64,000 bases of DNA from Mycteria americana (Eukaryota > Chordata > Aves > Ciconiiformes > Ciconiidae), in NCBI RefSeq assembly GCF_035582795.1, contig NC_134377.1, forward strand, positions 18,872,501-18,936,500, given 5' to 3'. The notes under the pieces were generated by a model, which ran no database searches, was not told the origin of the DNA, and saw nothing but the letters and a program-made list of their open reading frames with translations. Positions 26,278-38,200 of this stretch are shown here, in pieces. The number at the start of each line of letters is the position of its first letter. The stretch's first letter is position 1. Made by a program: the position numbers and the translations under genes.

Positions 26278-26361
26278 TAGGCCACCATAAGCAACTTCCA
26301 CTGACAAAAAGCCCTGTCTCAAAACTGAACTGAAAGCTAAACTTTAACATGGACTTTCCTC

Positions 26362-26367
26362 AATAAA
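26362..26367 (+). promoter_or_regulatory. Poly(A) signal of copy B
   Basis: AATAAA lies 85 bases after the copy B stop codon, an ordinary distance for a short 3' UTR. Confidence 0.65.
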
Positions 26368-27961
26368 ATGTAATCCAAAAAGTAACCCACAGATAGCTTG
26401 TCATTAATCCAAGTAATCCTATTTTATATTCATCTTTGCTTTTCATGGTGAGAGACAATGGCTCCTTCCTAGAACAGCTCTGTAGCAGGAAGACATTAGT
26501 AACTGCAGACACTTCTCAGAACTGGCACATGGAAAACATTTTCAGGCGTAACACATCGACCTTATTGCAAGTCTTTCTCCTTTGCTTTCACTTTAAAGAA
26601 GCAGGATTTGTCTCTATGTTTGTTACTTTGCAAGAAAGCTCTGCTCAGGATTATGAGCAGGATGAAAAGAGGTTGAAACATAAACATAGTTCTTGCAAAC
26701 AATTTTCATGTCATCTCTTTATGATATCACACTGTAAAGGACATAGTATTGATCATGAACACTGCACATTAACAAATACCAGGTAGAATAACAAAAAGAA
26801 CCCAGTTTTGTTCTATTTTCGTGAGCTGACATCAAGTAACTGTATGTCCTGATTGTCTCTATAATGACTATCAGGGATCAGCCCCGATGCCTGGACAATT
26901 AGTATGGAAGAACTCTCACCTGGAGCAAACTGACTGCACCCCCCGTGCATATGAGTTGTAGCAAAATCTGGAGCAAGTTTTTGTAGTGTAAGCAATGCTG
27001 CCAGCCTTTTCTGGGTACTTCATGGATGGCACAAGGGTTAACAAACATACGGGCAGTGCTGAGAGTTAGAGGACAAGAGCCCTGGAGGGAGACAGGGAGT
27101 AAGACACTTTGAGAGAGTACTGAGAGAGCAGACACTTTGAAAATTCAGCTCATTTTATAAATAATTAACTGCTCCAAAAAAAAGCAGAAGCTGTGTTAGC
27201 AAATGTCTGCTAGCTATGTACTGGCCTAGGACACATTGCACTCTACTAGCGCACATCAGCATGCAATGTTACGCTTTCCACTGCTATGCTCCACAGCACC
27301 CACGTATTGCTGCTATTCAAAAGTTGTTAATCCTGCTGACCGCTACAGCATTTAAGCACTTCCCTCCCCAAACTCTTCTACCTTTGTATAGGACGATCGA
27401 TTTTTTTTCCATTTTCTGTCACAGTTACAAATGGTATACCATACCTCCTGTTTAGTAGGACCGTAAGTCCTATCTTTCTGCAGTTTAACCATTCCCATTG
27501 ACTATCATTGTGCTGGAGCACTGAATCAGTGTTGAGTTTTAGGGAGTTTTCTATTTAAAAATTTCTAACAATGTGCTTGCTACAGCTAAAGGAATAGCCA
27601 CAGAAGAAGCTCTGATATTAAAGCGCCAGTGTGTGTTCCAGCAACTGAAACCTGGGTTAGATTTTATATTTGAACCGGTTTCGCTCCCTGTATCAAAATA
27701 CGGAGCACTCGTGCTACAAAATGTTCCCATTCAGAGGGACCTCTCCTGTTGAGTCATGGAAATATTTAATCCATCCATTCTAAGTGCTGTCCAATTGCTG
27801 CAAAAAACATCAGTCAACAGAAATCATACGAAGTAAACATTAACCTCGGTCTCAGAGTCGGACGATTACTTACATAGAAGGTGCAGAAAAGGCATGACAG
27901 AAAACACTTCCTCAGTCTAAGAGTTCTGTCTGCCCAGGATCAGCCACTCTTTCGATAGAAG
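26368..27961. other. Intergenic DNA between copy B and pseudogene C
   Basis: No gene was recognised. The right end should hold what is left of the copy C promoter. No TATA box, tandem repeat or mobile-element end was identified. Confidence 0.4.
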
Positions 27962-30900
27962 ATGGAAAAGCTCCTTTCAGAAGTGGTGAGTACTACAGCT
28001 GGCAGTATTGGCCTGTTAATATTAAGCTGTCAGAAGAATTGAGAGGTTATCTGTTGCGATTACCATTTCTGAAGAAAATATAATACATATGTACCAAACT
28101 ATTTTCAAAATAATAGGGTGGACAGTGGATGCTCTTTAAATAATCCTTCTAATTCTGTTACTGTAAAAATTGGAGCTAACATTTAAAATGAAAAAATTCA
28201 AAAGACACAGAATGAACTTTCTGGACAAAATGATCACAGAAACTGTGAAGGAAGTTCCAGCTGGGTAGAGAAACTGATTTTTGAAAAAAGGTTAAAAAGT
28301 CCTCCAGTACTTAAATGGTGAGGCATTTCCATACTGTTTTCACCTGCCCCCACACCTTCATATGTATAACTGTGATACTGTTAAGCTTTCCTAGCTAGTA
28401 GCCTGATAGTGTTATGAAATATCATTTGAAAATAAAGTTTTTGTGGATTGTTAATTAATTAATGTGAAGAAGAGTAACAAAAATGATAATCCAGAATCTT
28501 TATCTGGCTGATCTTTTTCACATTGATGCTTTGCATCTTCTGCTAAGATTATTTAAGCATCATCAAACAAGATGATATCCTAGAAACGCAGGGACTATGA
28601 TATCACCAGTTTCTTTTGTAACGAGCTTGTACTATTCCTTGCAGGTTCAGTACCAGTGGTTGGTTGTCTTGTCGGGAATTGGTGGGTCCCTCACAATTGG
28701 CTTTCAAATCTCTATGATCAACTACTCAGCCATGGTAAGAAAAGCTTTAAGCGGATACAGCATCTTCAGGAGTCATTGGTAGTGGGGTCAAAATGTAAAG
28801 GATGCTTCCCAAAATAAGTTGCAAATTGTTTCCATTGACTTTCCATTCCCAGCTCTTTCCACTTCCCCCTTCTCTGCAGAAGAAAAGAATAAGAGCTAGA
28901 CTATAGCTGCCTTTGAGTGGGCATGTCCAGGTTATAAACGCATCAGTCTCTCTCTACTTGACAGACATTAGCATGGGCAGTCAACATTTTCAAAAGATAT
29001 AATGTAAGGTAATTTTAAATGAGGTAATTTGGGTACCACAACCACCTAACTGAAATAGCAGACAGCCTACTGTGAGCTATCTCATCTTGTCAGCAAAGCG
29101 CATAAATTACCTCATCAATTTACTAAAAATTCTTTCCAACAAATCTGTCCAGATACGGCATGTCTTTGTAATTCTACATGAAAACACACATGCATACAAA
29201 CACAAAGCCCTTTAACAAATCAATATGCTACACTATTGGTGCAAAGAGCTGCCAGTGATTGTGACCATAGTTTCTCTGTTCAGGTCCAAGGAAGGCATTT
29301 CCAAGGTGCTGTAGCAAGAGCCATGTGATCAGACAGGGAAAGAGAGAGATCAGAGACTACACTGATGTTTTGGCAATTGTATAGTGTTAATTAAGGTTTA
29401 TATACTAACAACTGTGAGATAAGATCTTATTTTCTGCAAGACTGTGAACACAGGATATAAACATATGTCACTGATGTTCTCATACCGTGCTTGTTAATAT
29501 CATGGTATCTGAAGCTTTAGGGGAATAACTAATTATTACTCTAAATAAATCTGCACGTACAAATATTTTGATGCATGAATAGTACAGTTGTATCAAGCTT
29601 TCCTCTTTGTTCTGCACAGCTATGAAGAAACTGTGGGGTGAGGGAGAGCACCAGGCAAAAGTGGACGATCTGCAAAAAGAAAAGGCTGCGGCGGAAGAGA
29701 TCAAAATCCTGAGTGCGCTGGAAGTGATGGAAGACCAAACTCTGCACTGGCAGCTGTGCATTTTGATTACTGTGATCATAACTCTGCAATTCTCTGTCAT
29801 TAATGCAGTTGGGTATCTTCCCCTCTCCACACACTAAAACAACTCTTAGGTGTCCATAAGAAAATTCTGCAGTTTAAGCTTGCGGACACTATAAAATAAA
29901 TTGTATCTGGGTGGGAGTCAAGCAGTCATGAGATTTACTCCTGGCCATCGACTGGCTGCTGATTTGGCTTTGGATGTTTTTGCCCATCCATCTACCACTC
30001 TTTATTTGGAAAACTGGCATTCACTATCTACCTAACAGAAAAAAAGAGACCCTCACTGAGCTGTCAAAGTGCTATATAAATGCATCATGTGATTTAAGAA
30101 AAGAATTTTTGAATTATGGACATTTATTCTGCAATAATGCTGGGGGCAGACTGGCTTGTGTACGTTAACCTGCCCACAACAGCTCCTGTGCCCCCACACC
30201 TCACTGATTCCAAAAAGACTAACAAGGTGCTGCCTGCGTCCAGGATGAAATCTTATGCTTCTTTTGCCACCATGCCCTCTTCCCCCATCCTTTCCGTGGC
30301 AGTGCTTCTGTACAGCTTGCAGCTTCCCTAACGATGTTGTAAAGGGGAATTTCTAATGTCCGAGCTGCCTGTTTGAAAATAAGAACAGCATGAGACCAAA
30401 CGGAACAAAAATATAACATTTATCTTCTTCCACGCTGTTCTTTTCCCGGTTTGCACAGATTTCACAATGTAGTGCAATTGCAAGTGGTAGTACTTCTGAA
30501 CTGCACTGAACAGACATTAAAGCCATGGAGTAGCTAACTAAATAGACATATGGAAAAATACATGTTAGGATCAGTGTTCACTATTGGCACTGTACCAGAT
30601 CAATAGTGTATTCTGCTGAAATGAAACTTCCACTTTCATTTGTTGGTTCCTTCTATCTGATTTTACTCTCCTCTTTCTCTTTTTTCACCTTCTTTTCAGG
30701 AGTCCCAACCTTTCTGCACATACAGAAGAGAGCATTTTCTGTTGTAATCTTTGTCAGTGTCACTTTGTCTTTGCTGGTCCTTTTGCAGGAACCGGTCTCA
30801 GTAGAAGTACAGCTGGAACATTGCAGAGGGGCTGTTCATCCCTGTCACACAGCACCATGTCAGGTTTAAAAGCATGAGTCTTGGATCCCTCTGTCCCTCT

Positions 30901-32821
30901 CTTATGAAGTCCAGCCACACTCATTCTGATATAGCTCCAGTGTCTCCTGCAAGAAGTCAGTCCTTCACGGGTAGTCTTGCTGGGCACCTTCGCTACTTCA
31001 TGGCTTAAGGAACCTTTCCATCTCAAGCATTCATCCTTCCAGGCTGCACAAATCCAATGTGCAAAACCTCGGGAGGTCTGTTCTCCCAAATGCTTACTAT
31101 TGCTGCATCTGTTGCAGTTACTGATAAACCAGACTGTATATGAGTAACCTGCCAATATTAATGTTTCCGTGTTGTTTTAACCCCATGCCAACGCCTCTCG
31201 TTCTCATACTTCTGCAAGCAACATCTCAAATTATTTGGACTACTCACCCTGCCTATCTTTTCCTCAAAAGAAGGGATAAAACAAGTAAGCTAGGCTTTTT
31301 TCTGTTCGCTTTCTCATCTTTGTACTACTGCTTCAGTGTCATTGCTGTGACTGACACCTTCAAGAAGAAGCTGGAAATTTAGGTGCCATCCAGCCTTAGT
31401 TATTTCAGTACAGGCCCATGCATCAGGGCCAAAATCACCATTATGAGGCTGCAGCTGGCATCCAACAGAACTGAAGACAAGCAGTGGCATCACCGTTAGT
31501 GTGTCAGGGTTATGCTTGCATCTGTTCAAAGGAGGTTATGTTCTGTAAATATTATGGCTTTGGTAGCTGTTGCTGCTGTTGTTGTCAGCAGAGCTAGTAA
31601 AACTGGCTTAGAAGGCAGAACACAGCCTCTTCGAGCTACTGCCTGCTAGAGCCTTCTCATCCCATATTTTTGTCTCTTTTCTTGGGACTGCCTGGACATA
31701 GTGGGGCTAGAATAGCTGTACCAATAGTGAAAAGAGAAAGGAAAAAGCCTCATGTGAATTCCCTCATCTTCCTCAGGAAATTCACCCATCATTAACATCT
31801 CTTCCCTTCTGTAGGTCCAACACTAAATGATGATGATAGATGTATCTCTTGTTTTTCTGGATCACAGCTGACTTGCATCAAATGATGACCAGGACTGAAA
31901 CTAAAATGATAGCAGTTTTTTTCTGTTAAAAGCATGTGAAAAGCTTCTAAAAAGACACTTTCTATTTCTAACCCATTCCTGAAAAGAAGTATTTTCTCAA
32001 CAGTTAGCGAAAAGGACAGGTCACTGGTGGAAATGTACCCCATTTACTTGCTTACCAGTCCTGACATTAGAGGTGATACCACACGTGCAATCTGTTGTTT
32101 CCAATGCAAGTTTTTTCTTCCGTTGTGTTTTGTAGGTCTATTTCTGCACTTTTGAGGTGCTGCGCACAGCTGGGTTTGAGGAAGGCCTTATTCCATAGGT
32201 ATCACTAGGGGTTGGTCTCTGTGTGTTCCCTCCCACTCTGCTGTGTGTAAGGGGCACTGTATCAGGGTGTTACTCAGGCTTTAGCTGTACTTACAGTGAA
32301 GTGAGTGCTTTTCTTGCCCTTCCAGACCTTTACCATTGAGCAGTTTGGCAGGAAGACACAGGGCTATGCTTTCATGTCTGTCCACACAGTTACTCTCTCC
32401 CTTCAGACAAGAAGAAATTTTTAACTATTTTATTCCCATTGCTGTTTCACACGTAAAGACTGGCACGTTTCATGTCACAGTGACAAAACAAACTGGATGT
32501 AGACAGCTACAAAATGAAACTTTGCCATCATTTTCATCATTTTGTTATCATGTTCAAGGTGCTGTAACAGGAGAAGGAAAAAAAAAAAATCATCTTTCTC
32601 TGGTTTATTTCCAGGAAAACGTTGTCTCTTTCTGCTTCCTTATCTTTACTGGGATCCCCATCAGCTCAGGCATGTTCATTTACCTCTTCCTTCCAGAGAC
32701 GAAGGAGAACTTGGTTACGGAAATAACTGAAGAATTTGGCGCTTTACATTTTAGGAAGAGACCTCATTCCTTTACACGAAATACTTCTCTTGAGGAACAT
32801 ATCACCTACACTAGCTTCTAG
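27962..32821 (+). pseudogene. SLC2A11-like copy C, decayed pseudogene
   Basis: Recognisable pieces are exon 1 (27962-27985, M-E-K-L-L-S-E-V), exon 2 (28645-28734, 9 nt shorter than in the other copies), exon 7 (29620-29807), exon 8 (32136-32246), exon 9 (32326-32406) and exon 12 (32615-32821). Exons 3-6 are missing: only 885 bases separate exon 2 from exon 7. Exons 10-11 are also missing, with 208 bases between exons 9 and 12. Exon 8 has an in-frame TAG at 32196-32198 where Tyr is expected. Exon 9 lacks 21 nt, and its donor GT is replaced (CAG|acaaga). Joining exon 2 to exon 7 would also break the frame. The last exon is nearly perfect (207 nt, PETKE instead of PETKG). Splice signals at exons 1, 2, 7 and 8 survive. 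It is closest to copies B and D (E-I-T-E-E-F tail and the gttggg donor). It cannot make a 12-helix carrier. Confidence 0.93.
32196..32198 (+). other. Premature stop codon in exon 8 of copy C
   Basis: TAG follows I-P in codon 21 of exon 8. The matching codon in copies A, B and D is Tyr (TAT or TAC). A single base change explains it. Confidence 0.9.
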
Positions 32822-35218
32822 CTGGTCAGCGGAAGGACCGTATATTAAGTAAGGTCATGAAGGACCTTGATGCTTGCAGACTGCAAAACAAAACAAAGGC
32901 AAAGTATTTGTTTTCTGTTATTGGAAAAGATATTAATATTCCTTCACAGACACAAGTGGAATCTTCATGAATGAAAGTCACTCTCCTATCACCTTAAAAA
33001 CCTGAGAGCAATCAATAATCAATAAGTCATCGTAACGTAAAATATGTGCTACGTTAAACTTACAGATTTCACTTAGGAAATGTTTAGTGCCTAAATGTCT
33101 TCTTTAGTTCCAGTCTCTGTGATTTTGCCATTCAGAATTTCATTTTGAGTTTTGGATTATAACAAACGCAAAGTCTCAAATCAAAACTAGAAGAAACCAC
33201 TGAGTTCCTCTCAGTGTGAAATTAAACTGCAGATGGCTTCAGTCGACCACAATGAGCAATGTAGTCTAGATCAAGCTGGCTTAGAACCAAGCCCAGCTTT
33301 CAGCTCTTTAGACAAATTTGTATGACACACCTCATGAAAGTGAGTTTTGTGTGTTTGTCCATTTCACAGCAAGATTTCTTACAGCTCTATATAGAACAAA
33401 TTAAAAGATCTCCTTAACTCTGTAATAATTCCTTAAACATGAAACCATGCACAACGTTCATAGTGTAACAGAGATTTTTCTAGAATATAGGTGAAATTTT
33501 TAACAGAAACGGTCAATTCCATTGACTTGACAAAAAACAAGAGGTAGAATCCTAGGATAAAATCCTCCTAAAATTGCTGATAAGGTGAAACAGTACCATG
33601 CTATACAGTCATGTGCAGCTCAGAATCACCAGAAATCTGCAAAAATGTAAGAGAAATTTCACTGTGAGCTGGTGGAATTTGCTGCTCTTTGAGATCCTCA
33701 GTAATTATTTTCAAGGACGGTAGGAATCCTTATGACATAACCCCCCCTACACTTTGATACAATTTGAGAAAAAATATGTAATAAAAAGGACACATTAACA
33801 TTTTGAAACAATAAATAGTTAATAGCTACGCAACTTGCATTTTTGTACAATCAAAATGTTACAATTGTTGGTGTTCAAGAGAAAATACTTACAAAAATGC
33901 CAGATCGTTCTAAATGCTATTGCAAGCCAGAATAAACAGCATTTGCTATGCAGTTATATAGGCCATAGTTGCAATTACACAAGTAACCAAGGTTTTATTA
34001 TTAACATGTATTTTTGCTCATTTCTTTAGACTCACAGTATTTGTAGTAAACCCCTCTGTAAATAATTGCATTCTGTGTTTTATGAACTGAAAGTACAAGT
34101 CCCGAGGATGAGCTTGGGCATTTACTGAGGGCTTCAGTATAACACCATTGCCCCATCTGCCCCCACCTCAAGCCTTAGGGGTGGAGGAAATTCGCCTGGC
34201 ATGAATAAGAGCAAGCAGAAGACTTTGAAAGCAGGAACAGCACAGGGCATCAACCACACATGAAAGCCCCAGGCAAACCTCTTTCTTCCAAGTGCTGTCT
34301 CTAGCAGAAGACATGTAGAGCTACAGTTCGGGCTTCACCTCACAAGAGAGGAGCCTCTGGGAACTTTTTCAATGGCTGCAACACTGATCTTGGAGTTGTT
34401 CTGCGTCAAAGCTGAAACCTGAGGGATTAAGACCCCAGTTGTCCCATCCTAATTTATCAGGGAATTTTTACCTTTGATTACTCTCATGAGTAAGTGGGTC
34501 TTACAGTTACTGGCTGTTTCAAGCAGAGCCTTCAGGACCAGAGGCTCTATGCCAAAAGCCTCTGCCAGGGCACAATATCTCTTACTGTCTTTTCACCACT
34601 CCTGGCCAACAAATGTCTCCGTAAACACCAGACAAGAAATACCCTTCGTCAGTACAGTCTAACTGATACATAAAGCCAGAACGGCCGAATTAGGCTTTGA
34701 CATTTGCCTATTTTTAATCTAATAAATGATATTTACTATACCAATGAATCTGAAACAGAACACCACATACTTTACTTAATAATAAATAACAGTACATAAA
34801 CCTCATACCAGCTGCTTTTTGCTTCGTGTAGATTATGGCAGAGGTACTCTTCAGTCTGTATCGTAGAAGTAAAGTATTTTACTGTTCCTGGATAAACGGT
34901 TTAGATTTTTTTGCCTGAACTGTTCTCCTTTCCCTTTCCAAAGCCCTCGCTTCCCCCCAGGTGAAAACTTCCTCTGCTTTGAAACCTTCCACCTACGGAC
35001 TGGACTAGATGCAATTATTTCCTGAAATATTTAATCTGGCAGTGTTAACTTTGGCCAGTTGAAGTAAATACAAGTGAGTGAGGATGAAATAGTAAAAATT
35101 TAACTCTGGTCCCTGAAGCCAAATGCTCACTGCCATGCCAGCAGGCAGGAGACAGAGACACAGAAGCTTGTGATGACAAAGACACATCACACACTGGACA
35201 ACCAGCCCCTAGCCAGAG
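32822..35218. other. Intergenic DNA between pseudogene C and copy D
   Basis: AT-rich, with no recognised gene, repeat array or mobile-element end. Open frames are short and lack family signatures. The promoter of copy D is presumably near the right end but was not identified. Confidence 0.4.
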
Positions 35219-38200
35219 ATGACCGGCTTCCTATCAGACCTGGTACGTACTTGGTGGGGTATTTACTTCTGTGACATTTTTGTATGCTAGCAGTGTTTCA
35301 AAAAAACCAAAATCAGTATCTCAGTACAAAACAACAAGGCTCCTATTCACTAAAAGCGTCTTGGAAGTGGTTCTGCCCACCATTTTGAGGTATTACAGAT
35401 GTTTGCACTTCATATGCTCTGCCATCCATCTTTGTCATATTTTTATCAATACATTAGTGTTTCTTAAATGTTTTCATTTACTGGAAAATATTTGCTTACC
35501 TTCAAACATCATTTGCTTTGCTTACCTGCTGAAAAAAGAGTTTTGTTAAATATATCTAAATGTATGTTAAATGTTAAATATAAATAAGTATATATTTAGT
35601 GCAAGAGCTGGCAGGCAGAGGTTTTGAAAGGCAGGGAACAGGACTGGATGTTGGCAGCTGTGGCATCTTGACAAGGATGTTTGTGGGAGCCTACAGCATT
35701 TATATTCAGGCTATGGCTAAGTCTTGAACCCTCACACATCAGTGAGGCACCTCCGATTAGGACAAAGCCTCTTTGAGAAAGAGCTCTCAGCCTAACCTCT
35801 CGCCCAGGAAAGGCTGTCAATTTTTCATTCATTCACGGCATATTCACTATGTCCTGCTGCAAAGGCTGCTGCAGAGTAAACCTAAGTGCGGTGCTGGTTG
35901 TGTATTTTCAGGTCTGTAATCAGCCAGAAAAAAAATCGGAAAAAAAAATCAAATGGGATGCCTGTCCTGAAAGGTCCCAAGAGATTAAGATGACCACACT
36001 GCTTGAGACAGGCAGGTGGGGCAAGAGTTCAGAACTGATGATGGTAATAGAGGTAATAATGGTAACTGATGATGTTAAAGAGCTAGAAATGACACTTTCC
36101 TTCTACAGCACATCTTGACCAGAAGGACACTTCTGTCCCAAAACCTTTCCCTGCTGTTCTCTCCTCTCCATCTAGATAGAAAACCATGGATTTCCAAGGG
36201 CTGCCATACTGATAGGAATCTGAGTGGAAAAACGTGCGACAAGCAACACCAGTCTGTTTTTTTTCCCCCATTTCAGTGTTCTTTTTTTAATTTTTAGCTG
36301 CGTTGGTGATTTCAGGAAGCTTTGCCACAAAACTTGAGTTGAGGGCTCGCTGCCCACTATTCAAGGGCCTTCACAGCAGCTGCTCTCTCAGATAAGATAG
36401 GAAAGGTCTGGGTACAGAGGGCCTGGTCACTACTGTGGGCAGACGTGAGCTGCAGGTAGCCTGGCCACTGTCCAGATAGCAAAGTAAGACCTCCCTCCCC
36501 AAAACCACTCTCACATGTTTTAGCCCTGGAGTGTGGAATGACCTTCAGCTTGCTACTCTGTTGACTAATTATCGAGAAGGGGAGGGAAATGTAATGGTTT
36601 CCATAGCTAAAGGCTGCATTTCCTTGAGTCGGATGTAGGGAAATCACAGGAGGATGTACACTTCACACCAGGGCAAGCAGAGGGAACGTGCCTATCTGCA
36701 AATCCCTTGAACAAATGAGACAGTTCTAGAGAATGAAAGACATATTCCCGGAACAGCCTGATGTTGCTACAAGCTTAAGAAGATGTTGTTCTACCTCTGC
36801 AGGTACAGTACCGGGGGCTCTTTCAAATTATCGCTGTCCTGGGGATTGGTGGAACATTCCAAATTGGCTTTCAAATTTCTACAATCACCTACATGTCTCA
36901 GGTAGGCAAAGATGCACATGGCACACTGGTTAATGGTGGCACTGAGTCTACATTCCTGCTTGAGGCTGCTCCTCTCTGGCAGTCAGCAAGGGTTTAATCA
37001 CAGTATTCTCCTCTCACAATTCTTTCCCATTACTATGCTATCATGTAAAGCAGAACATGTAAAAGTGTTGAAAACAGAAGAAAAGAGAGAGACCTGCAAG
37101 CTGTTGTTTATAGAACTGTTCCTCTGAAGATGCACACTGACTAGGGTGGCATCTGTCTTCCCTATAAACCTACAGCACATGTGCCTACTTCAGTAGTCTC
37201 ATTTGACGCTATTCTTCACTGCAAGTCCATGCCTAAGTTCCTCAGATTTCAAGGGCAAAAAAACCAAAGAATGAACTCCTTTTAATGGCAAAATGAACAC
37301 ACCATACTCTATTATACTATGTCTATTAGCTAATGCACTCTTTTAGAGTCTTTATGAAATAGCGACTTTAGCTGAAGCAACAAAATTATGTTCTAAATGT
37401 AATAAAATACATGCACTGGAGTCACAGTTATTGTTAATGAAAATTCTTTTTTCTGCCTCAGCATGTTAAGGCTTTCATTAATGAAACTTGGCTGGAGCGA
37501 TACGGCTACCCCATCCATCAGGACAACCTCTTGTTCCTATGGTCTATCACCGTGTCCATCTTTGGTATAGGAGGTCTCTTGGGCTCTTCAGGAAGTAGAT
37601 ACCTGACCGTCAAGTATGGCAAGTACGTATGGTTAAAGACAGTTTGCCAACCGAATCTTAGGTTAAGGAAATGACAGTGGAGGCTTTAAATGTGAGACAG
37701 ACTTTTAGGCTTAGTCATGGCTGTAATACAGCCAGCTTGGCAGTGCTGTCAAGAGATTTTGCTGCTTCTTGCCCTTGTCCTGTGGCACAGTCTAATCAAC
37801 TGTGCTGCCAGCCTGTCACACCAGACGCAGTGACTCAGGTTGGGTTAGTCTAAGGAGGAAAGGCAGCCCCCCCCCGGCTGAAGACAGAATGGATTACTTG
37901 GAGGTGTTACTCAAAATGTATCATCAGCACTGAGATGCTCCCAAGTGCTACACCGATGTGTTTCATTATGGATTTTCAAGTGCAGAAAAGCTTTAAGACT
38001 TTTCTTTGCTACAAAACCCAGAAGTGTTCCCAAACTTGCAGGTCTAGCCATGTGCCAAGGCACACTGCGAGTCCAGAGTATCCAGTGCCAAGAGTGTGGA
38101 AGGGCTCATTTTGCCCTGGACCACATAGGTATAATTTCACAAAGCGAGCAAGACAATTTCACCCAAGACATCCTACATGCCGGGAGCTTAAGTGCCATTT

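Noticed and set aside
32407-32614. Remnants of exons 10-11 in pseudogene C
   Set aside because: Read base by base, this 208-base stretch has only short chance similarity (an ATTTTCATCAT word) and no splice pair.
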